From contig CAJMAW010000028.1 of the NCBI GenBank assembly GCA_905211485.1, positions 1-26,763 of the forward strand: a stretch of DNA of 26,763 nucleotides. Reading direction: 5' to 3'. Origin of the DNA: an uncultured Lentisphaeria bacterium. Lineage in GTDB: Bacteria; Verrucomicrobiota; Lentisphaeria; Victivallales; UBA1829. The position numbers and the translations under genes were made by a program. Positions 16,527 through 23,577 of this stretch are shown here, in pieces. Numbering within the stretch: position 1 is the stretch's first letter; every line of letters begins with the position of its first letter. The notes under the pieces were generated by a model that saw nothing but the letters and a program-made list of their open reading frames with translations, was not told where the DNA came from and ran no database searches.

Positions 16527-16696
16527 TTCTCTTCATTGTCCTTCAAATAAGATTTCAAGTCATTACTGTTTCTTTTCCCGATTCTTCTGACGATTCTGAA
16601 TCGGCTATCCCGATATTTCCCGGAACCCCCTTCTTCCAGGAACCTTCTCCCCGGGAAACGGGATCGGATTTTTCTGTATTCCAGACAATAAAGGAC
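16527..16696 (-). other. recA upstream region with two inverted repeats
   Basis: Between gyrB and recA there are two inverted repeats: CCGATTC/GAATCGG (16578-16604, 13-base loop) and TTCCCGG/CCGGGAA (16617-16657). Neither is followed by a T-run on the minus strand, so I do not call them terminators. They could be processing or regulatory structures in a gyrB-recA transcript. Confidence 0.4.
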
Positions 16697-19189
16697 TCAA
16701 ATATCCAGGTCCTTCACGCCTGCGGCATGTTTTTCAATGTATTCACGCCGGGGTTCCACGGCATCTCCCATCAGAAGAGTGAACATGTGTTCAGCCTCCA
16801 CGGCGTCTTCCATGGCGACCTTGATCATCTTCCTGGTTTCCGGATTCATGGTCGTTTCCCAGAGCTGTTCGGCGTTCATTTCACCCAACCCTTTGTAACG
16901 CTGAATCTTGAGATCCTGCCTGCCGTTCTTTTTGATTTCCTCGAAAAGGGCCTGCATGGAATTCACCGTCAAATCTCCGGAAGAGGTGCTGATGCGGAAA
17001 AGCGGGGTGTCTCCACGGAAAACGCGCTTCGGATCCTGTCCGGCGGAACGAATTTCCGCGCTCAGTTCCTCGCAGCTCTTCGACTCATAGATCAGAATCA
17101 CGTCTATGGACGGATGAAGAGACTTGACGACCGACTCCTCCGGATTCTCCGGCTCCGGACGCTGAACAGGCGGAAGGCGTTTCTCCGCTTCTTCAATATA
17201 GGCCTGCTCTTCCTCAAGAGTATACACAAACTTTTCCGTGGTCGAGCCATCGGTTTCATGAATAAGAATCATGGCATAGGGGAACTTCCCCTCCCGGCCC
17301 ATGGCAAGATATTCTTCCGGAACAATTCCATGACGGTGCAGCCCCTGGGTGATCTGCTGCGCACGGACAACATAGGAGGTAATCCGCCGGATGTCATCCA
17401 GATTCAGCTGGACGCCGGTCTCGGCCCAGAAGACTTCCAGATCCTCAAACCCCATGGTAATCAGGAAATTGTCAAGCTGTTCATCGGTATCGATATAGCG
17501 TTCGTTCTTCTTGCGCGTCACTTTGTAGAGAGGGGGTTTCGCAATGTAAATATGCCCGGCCTCGATCAGCTCCTTCATTTCCCGGTAGAAAAAGGTCAGG
17601 AGAAGCGTGGTGATGTGCGAACCGTCCACGTCGGCATCGGTCATGATGACGATCCGGTGGTAACGGAGTTTGCTGATGTCGAAATAGTCTTTCCCGACTC
17701 CGCAGCCGACAGCAGCGATAAGAGATTGAATCTCTTTATTTTCCAACACCTTGTCAATTCTGGCCTTTTCCACGTTCAGGAGTTTCCCTCGAATCGGGAT
17801 GACCGCCTGGAACTTGCTGTTTCTGCCCTGTTTGGCGGAACCTCCGGCGGAATCGCCTTCGACAATGTAAATTTCACATTTGGAGGGATCTCGTTCCTCG
17901 CAGTCAGACAATTTCCCGGGCAGGGAAAATCCTTCCAGCGCCCCTTTCCTCTGCACGGATTCGCGGGCTTTCCTTGCGGCTTCACGGGCGCGGGCGGCCA
18001 CCAGGGCCTTGTCCACAATCTGGCGGGCAACGGCGGGATTCTCTTCCAGAAACGCGCCGAAACAGTCGTTCATGACCGATTCGACGATTCCTTTCACCTC
18101 GCTGTTTCCGAGTTTCGTCTTCGTCTGCCCTTCAAACTGAGGATCCGGAACCTTGACGCTGATGACGGCCGCAAGGCCTTCCCTTGTGTCCGCTCCGCTC
18201 ATGGCCTTCTCCGATTTCAGGAGATTGGAGGATTTCGCATAGGCGTTGATGGTCGGGGTGAGCGCACCCTGGAAGCCGGTCATGTGGGTGCCGCCCTCGA
18301 AGGTGTTGATGTTGTTTGCGTAACTGAAAATGTTTTCCTGAAAGTCCGTATTGTACTGCATCGCGACTTCCACGTCGATGCCTTCGCGTTCCTTGTGCAT
18401 GTAGATGACGTCCGGATGCACGGGGGTCTTGTTGGCGTTCAGGTGCTTGACGAATTCCGCAATGCCGCCTTCATAATGGAATTCCTCGCGCCGGACCTCC
18501 GGTTCGCGTTCGTCCGCAAGAACAATCCGGACGCCTCGGTTCAGAAACGCCAGTTCGCGCAGCCGCTTCGCCAGAGTGTCCCAGTTGTAGACGGTTGTCT
18601 CCGTAAAAATCGTCGCATCCGGTTTGAATGTGACAATCGTCCCGCGGTCGGAAACCGCATGCAGTTTCATCAGCGGCCGGGTTGTCGCGCCCCGTTCAAA
18701 ACGGATGTTGTAGGCAAAACCGTCCCGGTGGATTTCCACTTCCAGCCAGTCCGAAAGCGCATTCACGCAGGAAATTCCCACCCCGTGAAGACCTCCGGAC
18801 ACCTTGTAGGCGTTGTGATCGAACTTCCCTCCCGCATGAAGAATGGTCATCACAACTTCCACGGCGGGTTTATGTTCTTCCGGATGCATATCCACGGGAA
18901 TTCCGCGGCCGTCGTCTGCCACGGTAATGCTGTTATCCGCATGGATGGTCACGGCGACATGGGTGGCGAATCCCGCCAGGGCTTCGTCGATACTGTTGTC
19001 CACCGCCTCGTACACCAGATGATGCAATCCGCGCACCCCGGTGTCCCCGATGTACATGCTCGGGCGTTTCCTGACGGCTTCCAGTCCTTCGAGAACCGTG
19101 ATTTTCGATGCCGTATAAGCATTGTTTCCAAGCTTGTTCGCAGCGGGATCTTCCGCAGGTCCGCCGTTCTCCGTGTCAATCTGGGACAT
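16697..19189 (-). CDS. gyrB: DNA gyrase subunit B
   Basis: The 830-residue protein is the ATPase and TOPRIM subunit of DNA gyrase, which introduces negative supercoils together with GyrA. The GHKL ATPase part carries EAVDNSIDEAL (Glu61, Asn65), DDGRGIP (92-98) and GGLHGVG (132-138). The transducer domain holds TKTKLGN. The TOPRIM domain has VEGDSAGGSAKQGRNSKFQA (Glu444) and MTDADVDGSHI (Asp518, Asp520, Asp522). The C-terminal block QRYKGLGEMNAEQLWETTM is the GyrB signature. Arg467 occupies the E. coli Lys447 position, as in many bacteria. The start ATG 19189 is preceded by ACGGAG at 6 bases, and a promoter lies at 19228-19256. gyrA is not in the window. Confidence 0.99.
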   Translation of the reverse strand: MSQIDTENGGPAEDPAANKLGNNAYTASKITVLEGLEAVRKRPSMYIGDTGVRGLHHLVYEAVDNSIDEALAGFATHVAVTIHADNSITVADDGRGIPVDMHPEEHKPAVEVVMTILHAGGKFDHNAYKVSGGLHGVGISCVNALSDWLEVEIHRDGFAYNIRFERGATTRPLMKLHAVSDRGTIVTFKPDATIFTETTVYNWDTLAKRLRELAFLNRGVRIVLADEREPEVRREEFHYEGGIAEFVKHLNANKTPVHPDVIYMHKEREGIDVEVAMQYNTDFQENIFSYANNINTFEGGTHMTGFQGALTPTINAYAKSSNLLKSEKAMSGADTREGLAAVISVKVPDPQFEGQTKTKLGNSEVKGIVESVMNDCFGAFLEENPAVARQIVDKALVAARAREAARKARESVQRKGALEGFSLPGKLSDCEERDPSKCEIYIVEGDSAGGSAKQGRNSKFQAVIPIRGKLLNVEKARIDKVLENKEIQSLIAAVGCGVGKDYFDISKLRYHRIVIMTDADVDGSHITTLLLTFFYREMKELIEAGHIYIAKPPLYKVTRKKNERYIDTDEQLDNFLITMGFEDLEVFWAETGVQLNLDDIRRITSYVVRAQQITQGLHRHGIVPEEYLAMGREGKFPYAMILIHETDGSTTEKFVYTLEEEQAYIEEAEKRLPPVQRPEPENPEESVVKSLHPSIDVILIYESKSCEELSAEIRSAGQDPKRVFRGDTPLFRISTSSGDLTVNSMQALFEEIKKNGRQDLKIQRYKGLGEMNAEQLWETTMNPETRKMIKVAMEDAVEAEHMFTLLMGDAVEPRREYIEKHAAGVKDLDI

Positions 19190-19227
19190 TCTGTTCTCCG
19201 TATCTGTTCAAAGAGATGCTTATCTTC

Positions 19228-19256
19228 TTATAATCCATAGGGTTTTATTAGCTCAA
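19228..19256 (-). promoter_or_regulatory. gyrB promoter (sigma-70-like)
   Basis: On the minus strand a -35 box TTGAGC (19256-19251) and a -10 box TTATAA (19233-19228) are spaced by exactly 17 bases. The start would be near 19221, about 31 bases before the gyrB ATG. An imperfect inverted repeat sits immediately upstream at 19259-19283. Confidence 0.6.
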
Positions 19257-19258
19257 AA

Positions 19259-19283
19259 GGGGATGACTCCTGTCATGGTCCCC
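19259..19283. repeat. Inverted repeat abutting the gyrB promoter
   Basis: GGGGATGAC (19259-19267) pairs with GTCA and TCCCC (19272-19275 and 19279-19283) with a 3-base bulge, giving 9 bp. Its position just upstream of the gyrB -35 box makes an operator possible, but nothing else supports this. Confidence 0.35.
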
Positions 19284-19427
19284 AAGCAGCATATAATACA
19301 CGAAAATCCTCTTTTTTTCAACTCTTCTTCCTTTTTTTTTCCCGGAATTCCGTATTCTCTCTTCCGCACTCGTTTCCCGGACGGCAAGTTTTTTTTCGGG
19401 ATTTTTTCACATGCAGTGCTTGCAAAA

Positions 19428-19457
19428 TTGCAAAAAGCGAATATTGTATTGTAGAAT
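19428..19457 (+). promoter_or_regulatory. trp operon promoter
   Basis: A TTGCAA -35 box (19428-19433) and a TAGAAT -10 box (19452-19457) are separated by 18 bases. A second TTGCAA at 19420-19425 makes a tandem palindromic pair over the -35 region, which could be an operator. Transcription would start near 19464, just before the leader ribosome binding site. Confidence 0.6.
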
Positions 19458-19479
19458 TTTTTTCGTGGAGACAACTCTG

Positions 19480-19533
19480 ATGATTCGGCAGACTGCAGAT
19501 TTCTCTCGCCGCTGGTGGCGTCGGACCCGTTAA
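19480..19533 (+). CDS. trpL: trp operon leader peptide (17 residues, tandem Trp)
   Basis: The 17-codon ORF encodes MIRQTADFSRRWWRRTR and stops at TAA 19531-19533. The two adjacent Trp codons (19513-19518) act as a sensor of charged tRNA-Trp. The ribosome binding site GGAGA (19467-19471) is 8 bases from the ATG. The end resembles the GWWRTS end of E. coli TrpL in layout: tandem Trp, basic residues, stop. The Trp codons lie directly before the first leader hairpin, whose loop contains the stop codon. When Trp is scarce the ribosome should stall at WW and free segment 2 for antitermination. Too short for usual gene callers, but its setting in front of trpE makes it convincing. Confidence 0.88.
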   Translation: MIRQTADFSRRWWRRTR

Positions 19534-19619
19534 TCCGTGTCCGCGCTTTTCCTTAGTCCTCAGGACAGATCAAAGTCGCAAGAAAATAATCCCGCAGACA
19601 AATTCAAGAAGAATACGAC

Positions 19620-19655
19620 ACGGATCCAGGCACAATCGGCAGGATCCGTTTTTTT
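19620..19655 (+). terminator. Attenuator-1 terminator in the trp leader
   Basis: An 8-bp perfect stem (19620-19627 with 19642-19649) with a 14-base loop is followed by seven T. It forms the 3:4 hairpin of the first trp attenuator. Confidence 0.85.
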
Positions 19656-19691
19656 GTACCCGGAAACAAAGATTCCCATCGGAAGCACATC

Positions 19692-19880
19692 ATGAAAACT
19701 GACTCCGCATTCGACAGCACAACCTTCCGCAGCACAACGTTGTTCCGCGCAGACGGTCAAGGCAGCAGGGCATTCCGCGCTCCGTACTGCTGCTGGCGTC
19801 GCTGGCGTCGCGAGAGTCTGGCCGAACCCCGATGGTGGTGTTCCGCTGCGCCTGAACCTGAGCCTCTCTTCCTCACCTGA
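19692..19880 (+). CDS. Second Trp-rich leader ORF upstream of trpE
   Basis: The 62-codon ORF begins 37 bases after the first attenuator terminator, with GGAAG six bases before its ATG. It contains four Trp: W35 and W38 (CCWRRWRRES) and the tandem pair W48-W49 (PRWWC), and ends at TGA 19878-19880. No protein family is recognisable, and the composition (Arg, Trp, Cys, Pro) suggests a sensor peptide rather than a folded protein. The DNA around W35/W38 contains two copies of CTGGCGTCG, similar to the Trp-Arg segment of the first leader, so it may be a duplicated or drifted copy. A strong terminator follows 50 bases after its stop. It could still be a chance ORF. Confidence 0.5.
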   Translation: MKTDSAFDSTTFRSTTLFRADGQGSRAFRAPYCCWRRWRRESLAEPRWWCSAAPEPEPLFLT

Positions 19881-19977
19881 ATTCAGCAGAATTCTCCGGA
19901 AGAAGCGGAAAAGGGAAAACAGAAATGTTCAGGGCCGCGGTCTCTCCTGAAGGGGGGAGACCGCGGCCCTTCTTTTT
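19843..19977 (+). promoter_or_regulatory. Candidate trp attenuator 2
   Basis: CCTGAAC (19851-19857), 13 bases after the tandem Trp codons, can pair over 7 bp with GTTCAGG (19927-19933). CCGC (19843-19846) can add four pairs with GCGG (19937-19940). That pairing would consume the left arm of the following terminator (19931-19947) and so could act as an antiterminator. The pairing is weaker than in attenuator 1 and no clear 1:2 hairpin was found. Confidence 0.45.
19931..19977 (+). terminator. Strong rho-independent terminator in the trp leader
   Basis: AGGGCCGCGGTCTC (19931-19944) pairs perfectly with GAGACCGCGGCCCT (19957-19970), and three more pairs (one G-T) close a 6-base loop. TCTTTTTG follows. 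This is the strongest hairpin in the window and lies about 245 bases before the trpE start, so the operon needs readthrough of it or a promoter after it. I see no promoter after it. Confidence 0.92.
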
Positions 19978-20221
19978 GCGCCGTTACTGCGCCGTTTCTC
20001 TGAAACATTTCCCTGAGAAAAGAATGCGCGCCTGATTGAAAAAGAAACGCAACAAGCAGCCCGCCCCCCGTCTGACGCTCTTTCTTTTCTGAACAAATCC
20101 GACTGAAGAACACACACAAAAAAATAAACAAAGATGATGGACCGAAAAACGCAAGGGAGAAAAAACAACAAATTCCCTTCCGTCACAGCAAGTCCGTCAC
20201 AAACAAAGGAAAAACAAGATC
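19978..20221 (+). other. A/C-rich untranslated leader before trpE
   Basis: The 244 bases hold no supported ORF. A direct repeat GCGCCGTT occurs at about 19977-19995, a TTTCTC/GAGAAA inverted repeat at about 19995-20020, and two TCCGTCACA copies 14 bases apart (20179-20187, 20193-20201) lie just before the trpE ribosome binding site. The middle is poor in G and rich in A and C, so it is probably unstructured. No good promoter was seen. Confidence 0.4.
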
Positions 20222-21712
20222 ATGCTGAAACCTGATTTCAAAGAATTCTGCCGTCTGAGCGGAGAAGGAAACATCATTCCCGTCTTCCGGGAATTCCTGG
20301 CAGACATGGAAACGCCCGTTTCCGTGCTGAGCCGTTTTGCGGAAGACGAAAACGTCTTTCTGCTTGAAAGCGTGGAAGGCGGAGAACGCATCGGACGCTA
20401 CTCCTTCATCGGAGTGAATCCCCGTGGAGTTTTCCGAGTGGAAAACGGGAAGGCTTTTTTTACCGACTCCAGCGGGGAAAAGGAAATCCCGCCAGAAGAG
20501 GGCAGTCCGTTTCTGGCACTCCGGACTTTGCTGAAGGAAAGTTCCGGAGCCGTGTCCGTCCCGGGGCTGCCGCCGCTTTTCGGGGGAGCCGTGGGATATC
20601 TCGGATACGAAACGGCACGCGAATTTGAAAAGCTGCCGCCCCCCAGGAACAGCACCGGGACACAATGCGCGTTCCTGCTGACGGATGAAATGATCATTTT
20701 CGATAATCTCCGCCACAGCATTCTTCTTTCCGTCTGCGTGCATACGGAGCAGTTTGATTCTCTCCGGAACGCCTATCAATATGCGGAGAAACGGATTGAA
20801 GCGCTCCGTGCGATCCTGGAGGAACGCAAGGGAGAACGTGAACCGCTCACGGGAAAAACCTTCCCGATCCCCCGCCTCCAGCCCAATATGGAAAAGGCGG
20901 ACTATTGCGCCATAGTGGAAAAGGCAAAGGAACACATTGTCTCAGGCGATGTTATCCAGGTTGTTCTGGCTCAGAAATTTTCAGCGGAAACGCAGATCCC
21001 GCCGCTGACTCTTTACAGAGCTCTCCGCTTGATCAATCCCTCCCCCTACACCTTCTTTCTGAAGACGGGCAGACGGATTCTCTGCGGCTCCTCCCCGGAA
21101 ACACTGGCAAAATTCGACAACGGTTCCGCCATGCTCAGCCCGATCGCAGGAACAAGAAGAAGAGGACAAACTCATACGGAGGACATCCGGCTCGCAGACG
21201 AACTCCTCCGCGACGAGAAGGAACGGGCCGAACACCTCATGCTCGTCGATCTCGGGCGAAACGATCTCGGACGCATTGCCAGGCCGGGCAGCGTCCAGGT
21301 CCGGAGTTTCATGAGTGTGGAACGCTATTCCCATGTCATGCATCTCGTTTCCCGCCTGGATGCCGTCCCGGAGGAAGGGCGCGACGCCTTCGACCTTGTC
21401 CGTGCCGCCTTCCCCGCCGGCACTCTTTCCGGAGCCCCCAAAATCCGCGCTATGGAAATCATCCGTGATCTGGAACCGGAAGCACGCGGCGTCTACGGCG
21501 GCGCCGCCGGTTACTTCAGCTACACCGGAAGCATGGATCTGGCCATCATCATCCGGACCATGCTCATCGAAAACGGAAAACTCTCCATTCAGGCCGGAGC
21601 CGGAATCGTTTATGACTCCGATCCGGAAAAGGAATATGAGGAAACTCTCAACAAGGCCGCTGCCATGACCAGAGCAGTGAATCTCGCGGCAAACGGACTC
21701 GAAGTTTTCTGA
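20222..21712 (+). CDS. trpE: Anthranilate synthase component I
   Basis: The 496-residue protein converts chorismate to anthranilate, using ammonia supplied by TrpG. It is the first committed step of tryptophan synthesis. The feedback site LLES (47-50) and the following IGRYSFIG are present, so inhibition by tryptophan is expected. Chorismate-binding blocks are NPSPYTFFL, GSSPETL, SPIAGTRRRG, HLMLVDLGRNDLGR, AFPAGTLSGAPKIRAMEII and QAGAGIVYDSDP. Length is normal. The start ATG 20222 has AAAGGA 11 bases upstream. It is the first structural gene after the two-part attenuator region. trpG follows after 163 bases. PabB is a related alternative, but the LLES motif and trp context fix the call. Confidence 0.97.
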   Translation: MLKPDFKEFCRLSGEGNIIPVFREFLADMETPVSVLSRFAEDENVFLLESVEGGERIGRYSFIGVNPRGVFRVENGKAFFTDSSGEKEIPPEEGSPFLALRTLLKESSGAVSVPGLPPLFGGAVGYLGYETAREFEKLPPPRNSTGTQCAFLLTDEMIIFDNLRHSILLSVCVHTEQFDSLRNAYQYAEKRIEALRAILEERKGEREPLTGKTFPIPRLQPNMEKADYCAIVEKAKEHIVSGDVIQVVLAQKFSAETQIPPLTLYRALRLINPSPYTFFLKTGRRILCGSSPETLAKFDNGSAMLSPIAGTRRRGQTHTEDIRLADELLRDEKERAEHLMLVDLGRNDLGRIARPGSVQVRSFMSVERYSHVMHLVSRLDAVPEEGRDAFDLVRAAFPAGTLSGAPKIRAMEIIRDLEPEARGVYGGAAGYFSYTGSMDLAIIIRTMLIENGKLSIQAGAGIVYDSDPEKEYEETLNKAAAMTRAVNLAANGLEVF

Positions 21713-21753
21713 CACGACTTTCCCCGTCCGTTCACCCTCAGAGAGGATTCATC

Positions 21754-21783
21754 ATGAAGGAAAATTCTCAAGGTATCATTTAA
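21754..21783 (+). CDS. Possible nine-codon mini-ORF in the trpE-trpG spacer
   Basis: ATG AAG ... ATT TAA encodes MKENSQGII, with GAGAGGA six bases before the ATG, a better ribosome binding site than many in the window. It has no Trp codon. It may be a translation-coupling or decoy ORF, or chance. Low confidence. Confidence 0.2.
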   Translation: MKENSQGII

Positions 21784-21875
21784 AGAAAGAAAAAAATGGG
21801 ATCGGGAAAAAGAAAATCTCTTTCTTCATCTTCTTTCCCACCCCCATCCTCAAGCAACTCAGGAGATTTCAAACC

Positions 21876-22553
21876 ATGTTTCTGATGATAGACAATTACG
21901 ATTCCTTCACCTACAATCTCGTCCAATACTTTCAGGCGCTCGGCATTGAGATGCAAGTCCGCAGAAACGACGGAATCACTCCCGGTGAGGCCCTGGACTC
22001 CGGTGCGGAAGCCATCGTGCTTTCCCCGGGTCCGGGACGGCCGGAGAATGCAGGCATCCTCATCGATCTGGTCCGGATGATCCGGCAGGGAGCGGATATG
22101 CCTCTGCTCGGAGTCTGTCTCGGGCATCAGGCGATCGGATACGCTTTCGGGGCGAAAATCATCCGGAGTCCCGAGATCATGCACGGGAAGATCTCCCGGG
22201 TCCTGCACGACGGCCGGGGACTTTTCCGCAACCTCCCCTCCCCCTTCAAGGCCGTCCGCTACCATTCCCTCGCCATTGACGAAAACTCGCTCCCCCCGTC
22301 CGAACTCATTGCAAGCGCCCGTACGGAGGAGGATGGCACGCTAATGGGAATCCGTCATGTCACAAGGCTCATCGAGGGGATTCAGTATCATCCGGAGTCC
22401 ATCCTGACTCAGAATGGAAAGCTTCAGCTTCAGAATTTCATCGACTCCGTCAGAGCCCGGAAAACGGAAATTCAGAGAAGCAATCCTGCTCCTTCCCCTG
22501 CTGCTGCAGCAGATACGCCAGACACAATACACAACATCACAAAGGCAGAATAA
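21876..22553 (+). CDS. trpG: Anthranilate synthase component II (glutamine amidotransferase)
   Basis: The 225-residue class I glutamine amidotransferase provides ammonia to TrpE. The nucleophile is Cys81 in GVCLGHQAIG, with His172 and Glu174 in QYHPES. The N-terminal IDNYDSFTYNLVQYF and the oxyanion block SPGPGRPENAG are typical. It is about 30 residues longer than usual because of an Ala/Pro-rich tail (about 193-225) that has no family match I know. AGGAGA lies 9 bases before the ATG. As it is the only such subunit in the window, it may also serve p-aminobenzoate synthesis as PabA, which is known for amphibolic homologues. trpD begins 4 bases after its stop. Confidence 0.96.
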   Translation: MFLMIDNYDSFTYNLVQYFQALGIEMQVRRNDGITPGEALDSGAEAIVLSPGPGRPENAGILIDLVRMIRQGADMPLLGVCLGHQAIGYAFGAKIIRSPEIMHGKISRVLHDGRGLFRNLPSPFKAVRYHSLAIDENSLPPSELIASARTEEDGTLMGIRHVTRLIEGIQYHPESILTQNGKLQLQNFIDSVRARKTEIQRSNPAPSPAAAADTPDTIHNITKAE

Positions 22554-22557
22554 AGAC

Positions 22558-23577
22558 ATGCTCTCCATACTTCTGAACAAAGTTTTGAACGGATCCGATC
22601 TCACGGAAACGGAAATTTCCGAAGCCCTTGAAAGGATCATGGACAAATCCCGTGGAGACATTCTCCCCGCGGCCTTCCTCACCGCTCTCCGGATGAAAGG
22701 CGAAACGCTTCCGGAACTCATCGGGTCAGCCCGTTTTCTCCGTTCCCGTGCTCTCAACATGGAATGCCCGAACAAGGGACTGCTCGACACCTGCGGGACG
22801 GGCGGAGACGGCAGTTCCAGTTTCAATATCTCCACGACCGCCGCCTTTGTCGCCGCGGGAGCGGGAGTGCGGGTGGCGAAACACGGGAACAGCGGCATTT
22901 CCAGCCGCTGCGGTTCGGCGGACCTGCTCTCGGAGCTCGGCTATTCGCTCGATACGCCTGTGCAGAACTCCGAACGCTGTCTGGAACTGCATGGGATCGC
23001 CTTTCTGTTCGCACGGAAAATGCACCCCGTTCTCGCATCCGCAGCGGGACTGCGCAAGGAACTCGGATTCCGGACGATTTTCAACATGCTCGGTCCCCTC
23101 TGCAATCCAGCAGGAGCGGAATACCAGGTGACGGGTGTCTATGACGGCGCTCTCACGGAACTCTTCGCCGCGGCTCTCCGCGAACTCGGGACAAAACGCG
23201 CCATGATCGTCCACGGCAATGACGGACTCGATGAAATTTCCGTTTCCGACAGCACCCGCATTTCCGAACTCAGAGACGGTCAGATCCACACCTATGAATT
23301 CTTTCCCGAACTTTATCTCGGCAGAACCTTCCCCCCGGAGGAAATCCGGGGCGGAGACGCCCGGGAAAACGCAAGAATCACCCTTTCCGTACTCGAAGGC
23401 AGAGAGCGCGGCGCATGCCGTGCTTCCGTCGTTCTGAACGCCGCGGCGGCCATTCGGACCGCCGGAATCGAAGAGGAAATGCCCCTCGCCATCGCAAAAG
23501 CCGAAGAATCCATTGATTCCGGAGCCGCACGCGAAAAACTTGAACTTCTGATCAGGGAGAGCCGCAGACATGTCTGA
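22558..23577 (+). CDS. trpD: Anthranilate phosphoribosyltransferase
   Basis: The 339-residue enzyme transfers phosphoribose from PRPP to anthranilate. The PRPP/Mg site DTCGTGGDGSSSFNISTT (77-94) is intact, as are KHGN (108-111), SSRCGSADLLSELG and FNMLGPLCNPAG. The residue after KHGN is Ser112, where Arg is more common. I start it at ATG 22558 because MLSILLNKVLNGSDLT is the normal beginning; the frame stays open to 22414 but overlaps trpG. The ribosome binding site AAAGG is about 12 bases away and weak, so coupling to trpG is likely. Its end overlaps trpC by 8 bases. Confidence 0.97.
   Translation: MLSILLNKVLNGSDLTETEISEALERIMDKSRGDILPAAFLTALRMKGETLPELIGSARFLRSRALNMECPNKGLLDTCGTGGDGSSSFNISTTAAFVAAGAGVRVAKHGNSGISSRCGSADLLSELGYSLDTPVQNSERCLELHGIAFLFARKMHPVLASAAGLRKELGFRTIFNMLGPLCNPAGAEYQVTGVYDGALTELFAAALRELGTKRAMIVHGNDGLDEISVSDSTRISELRDGQIHTYEFFPELYLGRTFPPEEIRGGDARENARITLSVLEGRERGACRASVVLNAAAAIRTAGIEEEMPLAIAKAEESIDSGAAREKLELLIRESRRHV

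Larger units (their letters stand above)
19464..19655 (+). promoter_or_regulatory. trp attenuator 1 (mutually exclusive leader hairpins)
   Basis: Three competing structures can be drawn. The pause hairpin 1:2 pairs GCG-CGGAC (19518-19526, one bulged T) with GTCCGCGC (19539-19546). The antiterminator 2:3 pairs ATCCGTGTC (19533-19541) with GACACGGAT (19617-19625), nine perfect base pairs. The terminator 3:4 pairs ACGGATCC (19620-19627) with GGATCCGT (19642-19649) and runs into T7 (19649-19655). Segment 2 cannot pair with 1 and 3 at once, and segment 3 cannot pair with 2 and 4 at once. This is the standard logic of ribosome-mediated tryptophan attenuation, known from enteric trp operons. Confidence 0.85.

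Noticed and set aside
16727..19240. 837-codon open frame on the plus strand opposite gyrB
   Set aside because: It is the antisense shadow of a certain gyrB. It has no recognisable family and is open because of the codon bias of the sense gene.
19464..19655. Stand-alone small RNA such as 6S RNA
   Set aside because: Promoter, about 190-base length and terminator first suggested this, but the WW leader ORF and the exclusive hairpins explain the region better as a trp attenuator.
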